Assembly: GCF_003415655.1 (NCBI RefSeq)
Contig: NZ_QRHC01000010.1
Coordinates: 117,498-181,497, forward strand
From: Vibrio maerlii
GTDB taxonomy: Bacteria; Pseudomonadota; Gammaproteobacteria; Enterobacterales; Vibrionaceae
Direction: 5' to 3'
Length of the DNA stretch: 64,000 nt
How positions within the stretch are numbered: the stretch's first letter is position 1; the number at the start of each line of letters is the position of its first letter. Position numbers and translations under genes: made by a program. Below are positions 1 to 8,026 of this stretch, piece by piece. The notes under the pieces are model-generated. The model was not told where the DNA came from. It ran no database searches and saw only the letters and a program-made list of their open reading frames with translations.

Positions 1-60
1 GCAACTTGGTCGATAAAGGAACTACTGAGACAATACGATTGATTACATGAGGGAGGTTTT

Positions 61-525
61 GTGATTGTTTCACCCAATTCGGTCAGTGTGCCGTTGATAA
101 CCCCTTCGGTAAACGTTCAGACAGAGCAAGCGGCGCGAGATAATAAGGTTCGTGAGCCGATTCAACCAACGGTTGAGCTCGCTAAGGCTAATGCTGAGCG
201 CAAGGTCAAAGCAGATGATAAGCGCCGTAAACAATCGGCGTGGGACCCTTCAGAGCACCCAGAGTATGATGTGCATGAGGAAGAAAAGTCCATCATTGAA
301 GAGCCAGAAAAAGGCCCGATGGATAGGCTGTTTGAACTGCTCGCGTTAAGCTCTTACAGTGAGTCACAAGGTAAAGGCTATACCATGCGTTTCAAGCTAC
401 CTAAAAAGGTGCTCGAGGCTGCCATCATGCAGACCGTGATAGAAAAAAGGCGTGTCGTGATCAAGTATCACTATGGACACGCCGTTGCGCCGCATACGCC
501 TTCAGACGTAATTGCGGTGTTATAA
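61..525 (+). CDS. Hypothetical protein, 154 aa
   Basis: I do not recognise a named family. The GTG start is chosen because a GGGAGG ribosome site lies just upstream. Residues 1-100 are hydrophilic and strongly charged (runs such as KADDKRRK and EEEKSIIEEPEKG) and look disordered. The last 50 residues could fold (basic and hydrophobic, ending in VIAVL). There is no signal peptide or membrane segment, so a cytoplasmic protein is likely. It converges on tex across a hairpin repeat. Similar short proteins sit beside tex in other vibrios and have sometimes been labelled 'Lon protease'; nothing here supports a protease. Confidence 0.7.
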   Translation: MIVSPNSVSVPLITPSVNVQTEQAARDNKVREPIQPTVELAKANAERKVKADDKRRKQSAWDPSEHPEYDVHEEEKSIIEEPEKGPMDRLFELLALSSYSESQGKGYTMRFKLPKKVLEAAIMQTVIEKRRVVIKYHYGHAVAPHTPSDVIAVL

Positions 526-593
526 GATCCTAGGAAGGAGTTCCTAGTGCCTAGAAAATCTAGGAGCTAGGCACTCGTACTCTAGGTTCTTTA
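526..593. repeat. CTAG-rich hairpin repeat between convergent genes
   Basis: The spacer holds an imperfect inverted repeat, arms 538-554 and 560-576 (14 of 17 positions pair) around a 5-base loop. A smaller perfect pair, CTAGGAA (530-536) and TTCCTAG (541-547), overlaps it. It may end transcription of both convergent genes, although no T-run follows. It belongs to the CTAG-rich family found in many spacers up to about 39.6 kb. Confidence 0.7.
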
Positions 594-2918
594 TTACTTC
601 TTCGCTTTAGCAAATGCCGCTGCAAACGCACCACCCATGGCACCATTCTGTGCCGGCTCATTGCGACGAGGTTCTTTGCGTTGACGAGATGCATTATCTC
701 GTTTGTTTTGTCCGCTGCTCTGTCCACGTGGCGCACTGCTGCCAGGTTCATCATTGAGGCGCATAGAAAGACCGATACGCTTACGCTGTACGTCGACTTC
801 CATCACCTTCACTTTCACGATATCACCGGCTTTCACGACCTCTCGAGGATCTGAAACAAAGCGATCAGTCAGTGCTGAAATGTGAACGAGACCATCCTGA
901 TGGACACCGATATCGACAAATGCACCGAAGTTTGCCACGTTGGATACAACGCCTTCGAGGATCATACCTGGCTCAAGGTCAGAGACTTGGTTAACGCCAT
1001 CGGCAAAGGTTGCAGTTTTAAACTCAGGGCGAGGGTCTCGACCCGGCTTATCCAGTTCTTTGATGATGTCGCTTACGGTTGGAACACCAAAGTTGTCATC
1101 GGTGTAGTCCAACGCCTTTAGGTTGCGTAGGAACTCGGTATTACCGATCAGTGCTTTGATATCTTTGCTGTTTTTCTCAGAGATATTCTTAACCACAGGG
1201 TAAGCTTCTGGGTGAACGGCAGACGCATCAAGTGGGTTTTTACCATCCATCACACGTAGGAAGCCAGCACACTGCTCAAACGCTTTAGGGCCAAGGCGTG
1301 CTACCTTCTTCAAAGTTGTACGCGCTTCAAAACGCCCATTTTCATCGCGGTAATCCACAATGTTCTGTGCAATGGTGCTCGATAGGCCGGCAACGCGAGT
1401 CAATAGGGCCGCTGATGCAGTGTTTACATCAACACCCACGGCGTTTACACAGTCTTCCACGACCGCATCAAGGCGTTTAGCTAGCATGCTTTGACTTACA
1501 TCGTGCTGGTATTGGCCAACACCGATCGATTTCGGGTCAATTTTAACGAGCTCTGCCAATGGGTCTTGCAAGCGACGAGCGATAGATACTGCACCGCGCA
1601 GCGATACATCCATGTTCGGGAACTCTTTCGCTGCTAATTCAGAAGCGGAGTATACCGATGCACCGGCTTCACTCACGATGATCTTCTGTACCTTGTGGTT
1701 ACCCGTTTTGATCACGTCAGCGACGAAGCTATCGGTTTCACGAGAGGCAGTGCCATTTCCAATTGCAATCAGATCAACATTGAACTGACGAACTAGGCGA
1801 TCGACCACTTGCATCGATTTGTCGTATTGCTTTTGTGGTGGGTGAGGGTAGATGGTTTCTGTGGTGAGCACCTTACCTGTAGAGTCAACAACAGCAATCT
1901 TAGAGCCAGTACGTAGACCAGGGTCAAGACCGAGTGTGGCACGAGGGCCAGCCGGCGCTGCCATCAATAGGTCTTTAAGGTTGGTTGCGAATACGTCAAT
2001 CGCTTCGATTTCCGCTCGCTCTTTCATCGCACCCATTAGCTCAGTTTCCATGTGCATCGATACCTTGATGCGCCATGCCCAGCTAATGACTTGTTTGCGC
2101 CATGTATCCGCTGGAGCTTGGCTCAGGTGGATACCGTAATGGTTTGCAATGATATCTTCGCAGTAAGACGTGCGAATGCTTTCGTCTTGCTCTGGATCTG
2201 CATTCATAGAAAGCTGTAAGAAGCCTTCGTTGCGGCCACGAAGCATGGCTAGTGCGCGGTGTGAAGGTACCTTGCTGATCGCTTCGTTGTGTTCGAAGTA
2301 GTCTTTAAACTTCTCACCGGCTTGTTCTTTACCATCTACTACGCGCGATACTAGCTCAGCATTACGGGTTAGGTGCTGACGAATCTTTTCAAGCAGGTTC
2401 GCGTCTTCTGCAATACGCTCCATGATGATAGCGCGAGCACCATCTAGCGCCGCTTTGCTATCGGCAATGCCTTTGTCGGCATTGATGTATTGTTCTGCTG
2501 CGGTTTCTGGTTGGTTCTCTGGTTGAGTCCATAATAGGTCGGCCAGTGGTTCTAAACCTGCCTCAATAGCGATCTGACCCTTGGTACGGCGCTTTGGTTT
2601 GTAGGGTAGGTAAAGGTCTTCAAGACGCGTTTTGCTGTCTGCACCGGTGATTTCTTTTTCTAGCTCTGGAGTCATTTTTCCTTGGTCTTGGATTGACTTC
2701 AGGATGGTTTGACGACGCTCTTCAAGTTCACGGAGGTAAGATAGGCGGTTATCTAGGTTACGCAGTTGGGTGTCATCAAGGCCACCGGTGACCTCTTTAC
2801 GGTAACGCGCAATAAATGGCACTGTGTTGCCATCATCAATCAGATTTACGGCGGCATTGACTTGGTCCGCACGTACGTTTAATTCGCTTGCAATTTGCTG
2901 ACAGATTGCTTGGCTCAT
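594..2918 (-). CDS. tex: Transcription accessory protein Tex
   Basis: A 774-residue Tex homologue of normal length. In order: a helical N-terminal domain (about 1-190), a YqgF/RNase H-like domain beginning near residue 328 (LGLDPGLRTG), helix-hairpin-helix motifs around 490-560 (NTASAALLTRVAGL), and an S1 RNA-binding domain at about 650-725 (VANFGAFVDIGVHQDGLVHI). The tail is basic and low in complexity (Arg, Lys, Asn, Gln). Tex is a conserved nucleic-acid-binding protein of the transcription complex related to eukaryotic Spt6; its exact role is unsettled. It is transcribed alone, divergently from the 3101 gene. Confidence 0.96.
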   Translation of the reverse strand: MSQAICQQIASELNVRADQVNAAVNLIDDGNTVPFIARYRKEVTGGLDDTQLRNLDNRLSYLRELEERRQTILKSIQDQGKMTPELEKEITGADSKTRLEDLYLPYKPKRRTKGQIAIEAGLEPLADLLWTQPENQPETAAEQYINADKGIADSKAALDGARAIIMERIAEDANLLEKIRQHLTRNAELVSRVVDGKEQAGEKFKDYFEHNEAISKVPSHRALAMLRGRNEGFLQLSMNADPEQDESIRTSYCEDIIANHYGIHLSQAPADTWRKQVISWAWRIKVSMHMETELMGAMKERAEIEAIDVFATNLKDLLMAAPAGPRATLGLDPGLRTGSKIAVVDSTGKVLTTETIYPHPPQKQYDKSMQVVDRLVRQFNVDLIAIGNGTASRETDSFVADVIKTGNHKVQKIIVSEAGASVYSASELAAKEFPNMDVSLRGAVSIARRLQDPLAELVKIDPKSIGVGQYQHDVSQSMLAKRLDAVVEDCVNAVGVDVNTASAALLTRVAGLSSTIAQNIVDYRDENGRFEARTTLKKVARLGPKAFEQCAGFLRVMDGKNPLDASAVHPEAYPVVKNISEKNSKDIKALIGNTEFLRNLKALDYTDDNFGVPTVSDIIKELDKPGRDPRPEFKTATFADGVNQVSDLEPGMILEGVVSNVANFGAFVDIGVHQDGLVHISALTDRFVSDPREVVKAGDIVKVKVMEVDVQRKRIGLSMRLNDEPGSSAPRGQSSGQNKRDNASRQRKEPRRNEPAQNGAMGGAFAAAFAKAKK

Positions 2919-3100
2919 CCGTGTATTCTCTTTTTTATTTCAATCTTAAGGCTCTATATGGGGTAGGATGCCCCAAAAATCTAGGTGTATGTCCTAGAGT
3001 GGAAATATTTCGGTTAATTATTTGTCATTCATAGGCTTTTTTGAGTACGCTTAATTAATAATTTCAATGGAATAGAGTCACTTTCTAAAGGAAATAGAGA

Positions 3101-4990
3101 ATGAATAAACTCTCCCTCACGCTTGCGATCTCGCTTGCCACATTTATGGGACATAGCACTATGGCTAACGCCGCTTCTTCTAGTCAAACTGACTTTACAA
3201 CTCAAAACCCTGCGTACCACTTAGACGACAAGACGGTACTAGGACGTTTGGAGCACGTCTATTACGCTGATATTCCTGAGTTGGAAGGCATTCCTTTTGC
3301 TGGAAAAATTGATACGGGTGCAGACACCACCTCTATGCACGCTGAAAATATCCACGTCTACAGTGAGAACCCTAAGTATAAGGGGTTGAAAGATAAGCCG
3401 CTGATGAAGGCTATCATTGATGAGTTTGGTGGTAGCAAGAGCAACTGGTGGCTAAAGAGCTTCGAGACACCAGAGCGCAACCTACAAGCCTTTGTCGAAT
3501 ATGAGCTTTGGCATCCGTACACCGGTGAAAAGGTGAAACTTAAGCGTCCATTGCACCGCATCAGTGTTGTTCGCAGTCGCACCAGTGTAGAGCCGTTGTA
3601 TCGTCCAGTAATCAATGCGCCTCTCAACATTGCAGACTTGACGGTGAACACCGATGTAAGCCTGACAGAGCGTGGCCATTTCTCTGCACCAATCCTTATC
3701 GGTAAGACGTTCCTTAAGGAGAATGCTTGGGTGTACGCAGGTTATGACTACCTACAAGAGCAGCCAGATGCATTGGTTGTTGGTCGCCAAGAACGAGCGA
3801 CAGTGTTTGATATGCCAATGGAAGTGAGTTTTTCAACCAGCTCTACGTACTCAAACATCAATGCGCAGAACGTGAAGGTCAATAAAGCTAAGGACAAAGT
3901 GACCTTTGATCTGATCGACAAAGAAGGCAACCGCGAAACCATGACGCGCCCAATTGTGCGTATGCTTTCAATGAGTGGCGAGCAACGTCCATTGATCTTT
4001 ATGCCAGTGAAAATGGGTGATGAGTTCGATGAGCAGATGTTGATGTACCTAAAAGATCGCACAAAGAGCTCAACCCAGTTGCGTATTGGTGCTAATAATC
4101 TAAGCCAACACTTCATGATGTATTCAAAAGATAAGTACATGTTGGATGGCGATGATGTTGAGTTCCAAAATTTCGATAAAGAGCGTGTGACGACGATGAT
4201 CTCTCCTGAAGAAGTCGCTGAACTAGACGGTGTTGAAGTACTCGCAGTCCCTTCTTTAGGTATTAATACACCAGTACTTCGCGTTCAAGACTACGAAATC
4301 TCAAGTGCTAACAAAGGCGAAACGGCAACCTTCTACATGCCAAAAGATAACGATGAGAACAAAAAAGTCGTTAAGCGTGTTGAGCGTAAGATCCGCATCG
4401 GTGAGCAAGTTCGTCCTATCGTTAAAGTGGACCTGAAGACTCGCAAGGGTCAATCAGAGCTAGAAGTGGCACTCGACCGTTTATCTGAAGGGAACCTAGA
4501 GCCAGTGCTGCACATGGGGCGTAAGATGGACAAAGATGGTGTGGTAATCAATACGCGCACGACAAATCTGTTGGTTCCACATGACCTAATCAAAGCTGGT
4601 TACATTGAAAAAGCACGAGTTGAAGGCTTGAACTTCCCTGTGAAGCTCGATACGGGTGCCGATGTCTCGTCTATGAATGCCCTTGATATCAAGCAGTACA
4701 ATCAAGATGGCGTTGATATGGTGAGCTTCACCTATAAGAATGATGATGGTGATGAGCAGAAGTTTGAACGCCGCCTAGTGGATACTATGACCATCCGTGG
4801 TAAAGACGGAGAAGAGGACAATGTTCGCCCTGTCGTGATGATGGACGTTCAACTAGGCGATATTCGAGAAACCGTCCGAGTGAATCTACAAGACCGCTCT
4901 CGCTTCGAATACAGCATGATTCTTGGCAAGAACTTCCTGCGCTACGGCGTGGTGGTGAGCAGTGATGATCGTTATATTCTAGGTAAGTAA
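3101..4990 (+). CDS. Secreted RimK-associated zinc-protease-like protein with two retropepsin-like domains
   Basis: A 629-residue protein with a clear signal peptide (hydrophobic core at 4-20, likely cleavage after ANA near residue 25), so probably periplasmic. It carries two retropepsin-like motifs, DTGADTTS at 71-78 and DTGADVSS starting at 517. Each is followed by a matching C-terminal block (LIGKTFL and ILGKNFL). This is the pattern of the 'ATP-dependent zinc protease' family (PF05618), here apparently present twice with a middle segment of about 240-490. The family name implies zinc and ATP, but the fold is that of aspartic proteases. The substrate is unknown. AAAGGA precedes the ATG start. 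The gene stands alone. Confidence 0.8.
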   Translation: MNKLSLTLAISLATFMGHSTMANAASSSQTDFTTQNPAYHLDDKTVLGRLEHVYYADIPELEGIPFAGKIDTGADTTSMHAENIHVYSENPKYKGLKDKPLMKAIIDEFGGSKSNWWLKSFETPERNLQAFVEYELWHPYTGEKVKLKRPLHRISVVRSRTSVEPLYRPVINAPLNIADLTVNTDVSLTERGHFSAPILIGKTFLKENAWVYAGYDYLQEQPDALVVGRQERATVFDMPMEVSFSTSSTYSNINAQNVKVNKAKDKVTFDLIDKEGNRETMTRPIVRMLSMSGEQRPLIFMPVKMGDEFDEQMLMYLKDRTKSSTQLRIGANNLSQHFMMYSKDKYMLDGDDVEFQNFDKERVTTMISPEEVAELDGVEVLAVPSLGINTPVLRVQDYEISSANKGETATFYMPKDNDENKKVVKRVERKIRIGEQVRPIVKVDLKTRKGQSELEVALDRLSEGNLEPVLHMGRKMDKDGVVINTRTTNLLVPHDLIKAGYIEKARVEGLNFPVKLDTGADVSSMNALDIKQYNQDGVDMVSFTYKNDDGDEQKFERRLVDTMTIRGKDGEEDNVRPVVMMDVQLGDIRETVRVNLQDRSRFEYSMILGKNFLRYGVVVSSDDRYILGK

Positions 4991-5123
4991 CACCTAGTTA
5001 CTGGTTCCTAGTTCCTAGTTCCTAGAGTTTTGTATTTAGCATTAGCATTAGCATTAGCATTAGCATTAGCATTAGCATTAGCTTTGTGCGTCTAGGAACT
5101 AGGCTCAGCCCTATCTAGGAACT
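4991..5123. repeat. CTAG-type repeat carrying an ATTAGC hexamer array
   Basis: Seven exact tandem copies of ATTAGC fill 5041-5082, after one near copy (TTTAGC, 5035-5040). The array is flanked on the left by repeats of AGTTCCTAG and on the right by CTAGGAACTAGG, so the flanks could pair and place the array in the loop. It lies between the convergent 3101 gene and greB. Arrays of this kind often change copy number by slippage. Confidence 0.9.
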
Positions 5124-5600
5124 TCAGTCTTTATACCAAATCTTATTCACGAACCACTCTTTCTCCCCTTCCGGGGTTCTCACCACGAAGTCCTCGTCGA
5201 CCTCTTTTTTTAATAGTGAACGGGCCATTGGTGAGTCGATAGATATATAGTCTTTCACTCCACCATAGATTTCGTCAGGGCCAACGATGCGGAAGCTTTT
5301 GACATCGCCATTGTCGTTCTCGATCTCAACCCATGCGCCAAAGAACACCTTGCCCTCTTGTTGAGGGGAGTAATCGACGACCTTAACCTGGTCTAAGCGC
5401 TTACGCAGGTAGCGAACTCTGCGGTCAATTTCGCGCAGACGCTTCTTATTGTACTGATAATCCGCATTTTCGGAGCGATCTCCCAGGCTGGCTGCCCAAG
5501 TGACTTTTTTAGTGACTTCTGGTCGCTCTTCTCGCCATAAGAAGTCGAGCTCTTGCTTTAAACGATCGTAGCCTTCACGAGTAATTAGGTTAGTTTTCAT
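5124..5600 (-). CDS. greB: Transcription elongation factor GreB
   Basis: 158 residues, the usual length. The N-terminal half is the antiparallel coiled coil that enters the RNA polymerase secondary channel. The acidic pair at its tip (SENADY, near residue 43) helps hold the catalytic magnesium. The C-terminal half is the FKBP-like domain that binds polymerase. The many basic residues along the coil (KKRLREIDRRVRYLRKRL) favour GreB over GreA. GreB restarts backtracked polymerase by stimulating cleavage of the RNA 3' end. It is divergent from ompR across a 208-bp AT-rich spacer. Confidence 0.95.
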   Translation of the reverse strand: MKTNLITREGYDRLKQELDFLWREERPEVTKKVTWAASLGDRSENADYQYNKKRLREIDRRVRYLRKRLDQVKVVDYSPQQEGKVFFGAWVEIENDNGDVKSFRIVGPDEIYGGVKDYISIDSPMARSLLKKEVDEDFVVRTPEGEKEWFVNKIWYKD

Positions 5601-5808
5601 TATCTTGACGTTACTTTTTATTAGTCTTGCTAATATAAATATATTGGTATTCGTTCTAGAGTAGCCAAAAATGATACAAACGTTAACAATTCTTCGTCCT
5701 GCTTAGCGCATACTAATGTTACATTTTGACTTGAGCTAAATTTAACGGCAGAACGAGCCATTACAATCATTGCTTTAGCACCCATTCTGATAATTAGGTG
5801 GAACCCAG

Positions 5809-6528
5809 ATGCAAGAAAACCATAAGATTTTAGTCGTTGATGATGATGCGCGCCTACGTGCATTGCTTGAGCGCTACCTGTCAGAACAAGGATTTCAAGT
5901 TCGTAGTGTTGCGAACAGTGAGCAGATGGATCGCTTATTAACTCGTGAGACTTTTCACCTAATGGTGTTGGACCTCATGCTACCTGGTGAAGATGGTCTG
6001 TCTATCTGTCGCCGTCTACGTAATGCCAATAACATGCTGCCGATACTAATGCTAACCGCTAAAGGTGATGAAGTTGACCGTATCGTTGGTTTGGAAGTTG
6101 GCGCTGATGATTACTTACCAAAACCGTTCAACCCACGTGAACTGCTTGCGCGTATTAAAGCGGTACTGCGTCGCCAAGTGGTTGAAGCGCCGGGTGCACC
6201 AAGCTCAGAAGAGTCTATCGTAGAGTTCGGTGACTTTACTCTGAACCTGGGTACTCGTGAGATGTTCCGCGGTGAAGAGCCAATGCCACTCACTTCTGGT
6301 GAGTTTGCTGTACTGAAGTCATTGGTAACGAATGCACGTGAGCCAATGTCTCGCGACAAGCTGATGAATATGGCGCGTGGCCGTGAATATTCCGCGATGG
6401 AGCGTTCAATCGACGTGCAGATTTCTCGCTTGCGCCGCATGCTTGAAGAAGACCCAAGCAAACCTCGCTATATTCAAACGGTTTGGGGCTTAGGTTACGT
6501 GTTCGTACCGGACGGTAAAAAAGCCTAA
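5809..6528 (+). CDS. ompR: Response regulator OmpR
   Basis: 239 residues. The receiver domain (about 5-120) has the acidic cluster DDD at 11-13, the phosphorylated Asp55 (VLDLMLPG) and the conserved Lys in LPKPFN. A winged-helix DNA-binding domain fills the C-terminal half and ends in WGLGYVFVPDG. Phosphorylated OmpR controls porins and other osmotic-response genes. A TAGGTGG ribosome site precedes the ATG. The partner kinase gene envZ follows after 122 bp, not overlapping as in E. coli, with a terminator-like hairpin in between. Confidence 0.97.
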   Translation: MQENHKILVVDDDARLRALLERYLSEQGFQVRSVANSEQMDRLLTRETFHLMVLDLMLPGEDGLSICRRLRNANNMLPILMLTAKGDEVDRIVGLEVGADDYLPKPFNPRELLARIKAVLRRQVVEAPGAPSSEESIVEFGDFTLNLGTREMFRGEEPMPLTSGEFAVLKSLVTNAREPMSRDKLMNMARGREYSAMERSIDVQISRLRRMLEEDPSKPRYIQTVWGLGYVFVPDGKKA

Positions 6529-6537
6529 TCGAATGAG

Positions 6538-6579
6538 AGCGAGTGCCTGATTCTAGTTCCTAGAGGCGCTCGCTTTTTT
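6538..6579 (+). terminator. Hairpin with T-run between ompR and envZ
   Basis: AGCGAGTGCCT (6538-6548) pairs with AGGCGCTCGCT (6564-6574), with one G-T pair, and six T follow at 6574-6579. The 15-base loop carries a CTAGTTCCTAG unit. This has the form of an intrinsic terminator and lies 10 bp past the ompR stop, so it could lower envZ expression relative to ompR. Confidence 0.7.
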
Positions 6580-6581
6580 AT

Positions 6582-6650
6582 TCCCACTATCAATTCTTTG
6601 CTCGCGCTTATAATCTAGATACTAGGAACTTAGCCTCTAGGACCCAGTAT
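6582..6650. repeat. CTAG-rich repeat before envZ
   Basis: The spacer between the ompR terminator and the envZ start contains TCTAGATACTAGGAACTTAG and CTCTAGGACCC, ending 2-8 bases before the envZ ATG. It replaces any clear Shine-Dalgarno sequence except the AGGAC within the repeat itself, so this repeat copy may supply the ribosome site. Confidence 0.55.
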
Positions 6651-7955
6651 ATGCGCATCCGTAGCTCCTTTACTCAATCGATTCTTTTACTGCTTACTCT
6701 GCTGCTCGCGAGTCAGGTTTACTCGTACTACGCGGTGTTTAACTACGCACTGATGCCAAGCCTTCAGCAGTTCAACAAGATCCTTGCTCATGAGATGAGC
6801 CTGATGCTGGACGACAGCACCGAACTGAACTCAAGCGATGATCTTGAAGCGCCGATTAAGCGCCGAGTATTAGAGCAGCTAGGGGTGACGGTGCATACCA
6901 TGGAAGAGCCGACCGCTCAGGATTACAACAGCGCGATGTCGGTAGATTTGATGTCTGAGGAGATGACCGATGAACTCGGTATTCCTACCGAGGTGCGATT
7001 GTCGCTTGGGGTTGAGAGCTATATCTTGTGGATGCAGATAGATTCTATCCCTGACAGCGTGATTCGAATTCCTTTGTCTGAGCTCCAGCAAGAGGACTTT
7101 GCTCCGTTATTCCATAACAGCCTGATCATGGCACTAATCATTGTCGCGGGTGGTTGGCTGTTTATTCGTTTGCAAAACCGACCTTTGATTGAGCTAGAGA
7201 AAGCAGCTAAAGCGGTTGGACGTGGTGAGATTCCTCCTCAATTGCCTGAGAAAGGTGCATCAGAGATCCGTTCAGTAACTCGCAGCTTCAATCAGATGTC
7301 GAAAGGTATTCAGGCGCTCGAAGAGGACCGTGCATTGCTCATGGCGGGTATCAGTCATGACTTGCGTACGCCACTGACTCGTATCCGTTTGGCGACAGAA
7401 ATGATGTCACCAGAGGATAGTTATCTGGCTGAGGGCATTATTAACGATACCGAAGAATGCAATGAGATCATCAGCCAGTTCATGGACTACTTGAAGCCGG
7501 TTAACACTCAAACTTTTGAGTCCGTGCATCTTAGTGATATTGCCAATGATGTGGCGATTGCAGAGGGTGGGTACGAAATAGAGATTGTCTCTGAGCTTGA
7601 ACCGAATGCAAAACCTGCTTTTGGTAGTCCAATTGCGATTAAGCGTGCTGTGAGCAACCTTGTGGTCAATGCGATTCGTTATGGTAACGGCTGGGTGAAG
7701 ATCTCAACCGGTATTACAGCAGACAACACCTTAGTATGGATCTGTGTCGAAGATAACGGCCCAGGCATCGAGAAAGACCAGATATCCAAGCTTTTTGAAC
7801 CGTTCACTCGTGGAGATACTGCTCGTGGTAGTGAGGGCACAGGCTTAGGGCTAGCAATTGTGAAGCGTATCGTGGGTCAACATCATGGTTCAGTGATTGT
7901 GACCAACCGCTCGGAAGGTGGCTTGAAGGCGCAGATTAGTTTTCCTGTGAGATAG
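6651..7955 (+). CDS. envZ: Osmosensor histidine kinase EnvZ
   Basis: 434 residues. Membrane segments at about 8-30 and 155-173 flank a periplasmic sensor region. A HAMP domain follows (FIRLQNRPL onward), then the dimerisation box with the phosphorylated His236 in GISHDLRTPLTRIRLATEMM. ATP-binding motifs are the N box (VSNLVVNAIRYGNG), DNGPGI and GTGLGLAIV. EnvZ phosphorylates and dephosphorylates OmpR in response to osmolarity. The sequence follows E. coli EnvZ closely in the catalytic half and less in the sensor. A CTAG repeat separates it from the convergent recG. Confidence 0.96.
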   Translation: MRIRSSFTQSILLLLTLLLASQVYSYYAVFNYALMPSLQQFNKILAHEMSLMLDDSTELNSSDDLEAPIKRRVLEQLGVTVHTMEEPTAQDYNSAMSVDLMSEEMTDELGIPTEVRLSLGVESYILWMQIDSIPDSVIRIPLSELQQEDFAPLFHNSLIMALIIVAGGWLFIRLQNRPLIELEKAAKAVGRGEIPPQLPEKGASEIRSVTRSFNQMSKGIQALEEDRALLMAGISHDLRTPLTRIRLATEMMSPEDSYLAEGIINDTEECNEIISQFMDYLKPVNTQTFESVHLSDIANDVAIAEGGYEIEIVSELEPNAKPAFGSPIAIKRAVSNLVVNAIRYGNGWVKISTGITADNTLVWICVEDNGPGIEKDQISKLFEPFTRGDTARGSEGTGLGLAIVKRIVGQHHGSVIVTNRSEGGLKAQISFPVR

Positions 7956-8026
7956 GTAGATGTTCCTAGTGCCTAGTTCCTTGAAAGGACATCCTCTAGT
8001 CACTAGGAACTCGCCTCTAGGAACTT
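7956..8026. repeat. CTAG-rich repeat between envZ and recG
   Basis: The convergent spacer contains GTTCCTAGTGCCTAGTTCC, then TCTAGTCACTAGGAACTCG and CTCTAGGAACTTC. The two halves are roughly inverted copies, so a long imperfect hairpin is possible. It belongs to the CTAG family. Confidence 0.65.

Noticed and set aside
1..60. C-terminal end of an upstream gene
   Set aside because: Two plus-strand frames are open from base 1, to stops at 40-42 and 48-50. Neither tail is recognisable, so I cannot say which, if any, is a gene.
882..2139. Plus-strand open frames inside tex
   Set aside because: They are shadows of the tex gene. Their products show no recognisable domain, and tex itself is intact.
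5041..5082. CRISPR-like array
   Set aside because: The units are 6 bases and contiguous, without spacers. The same holds for the arrays at 16011 and 39373.
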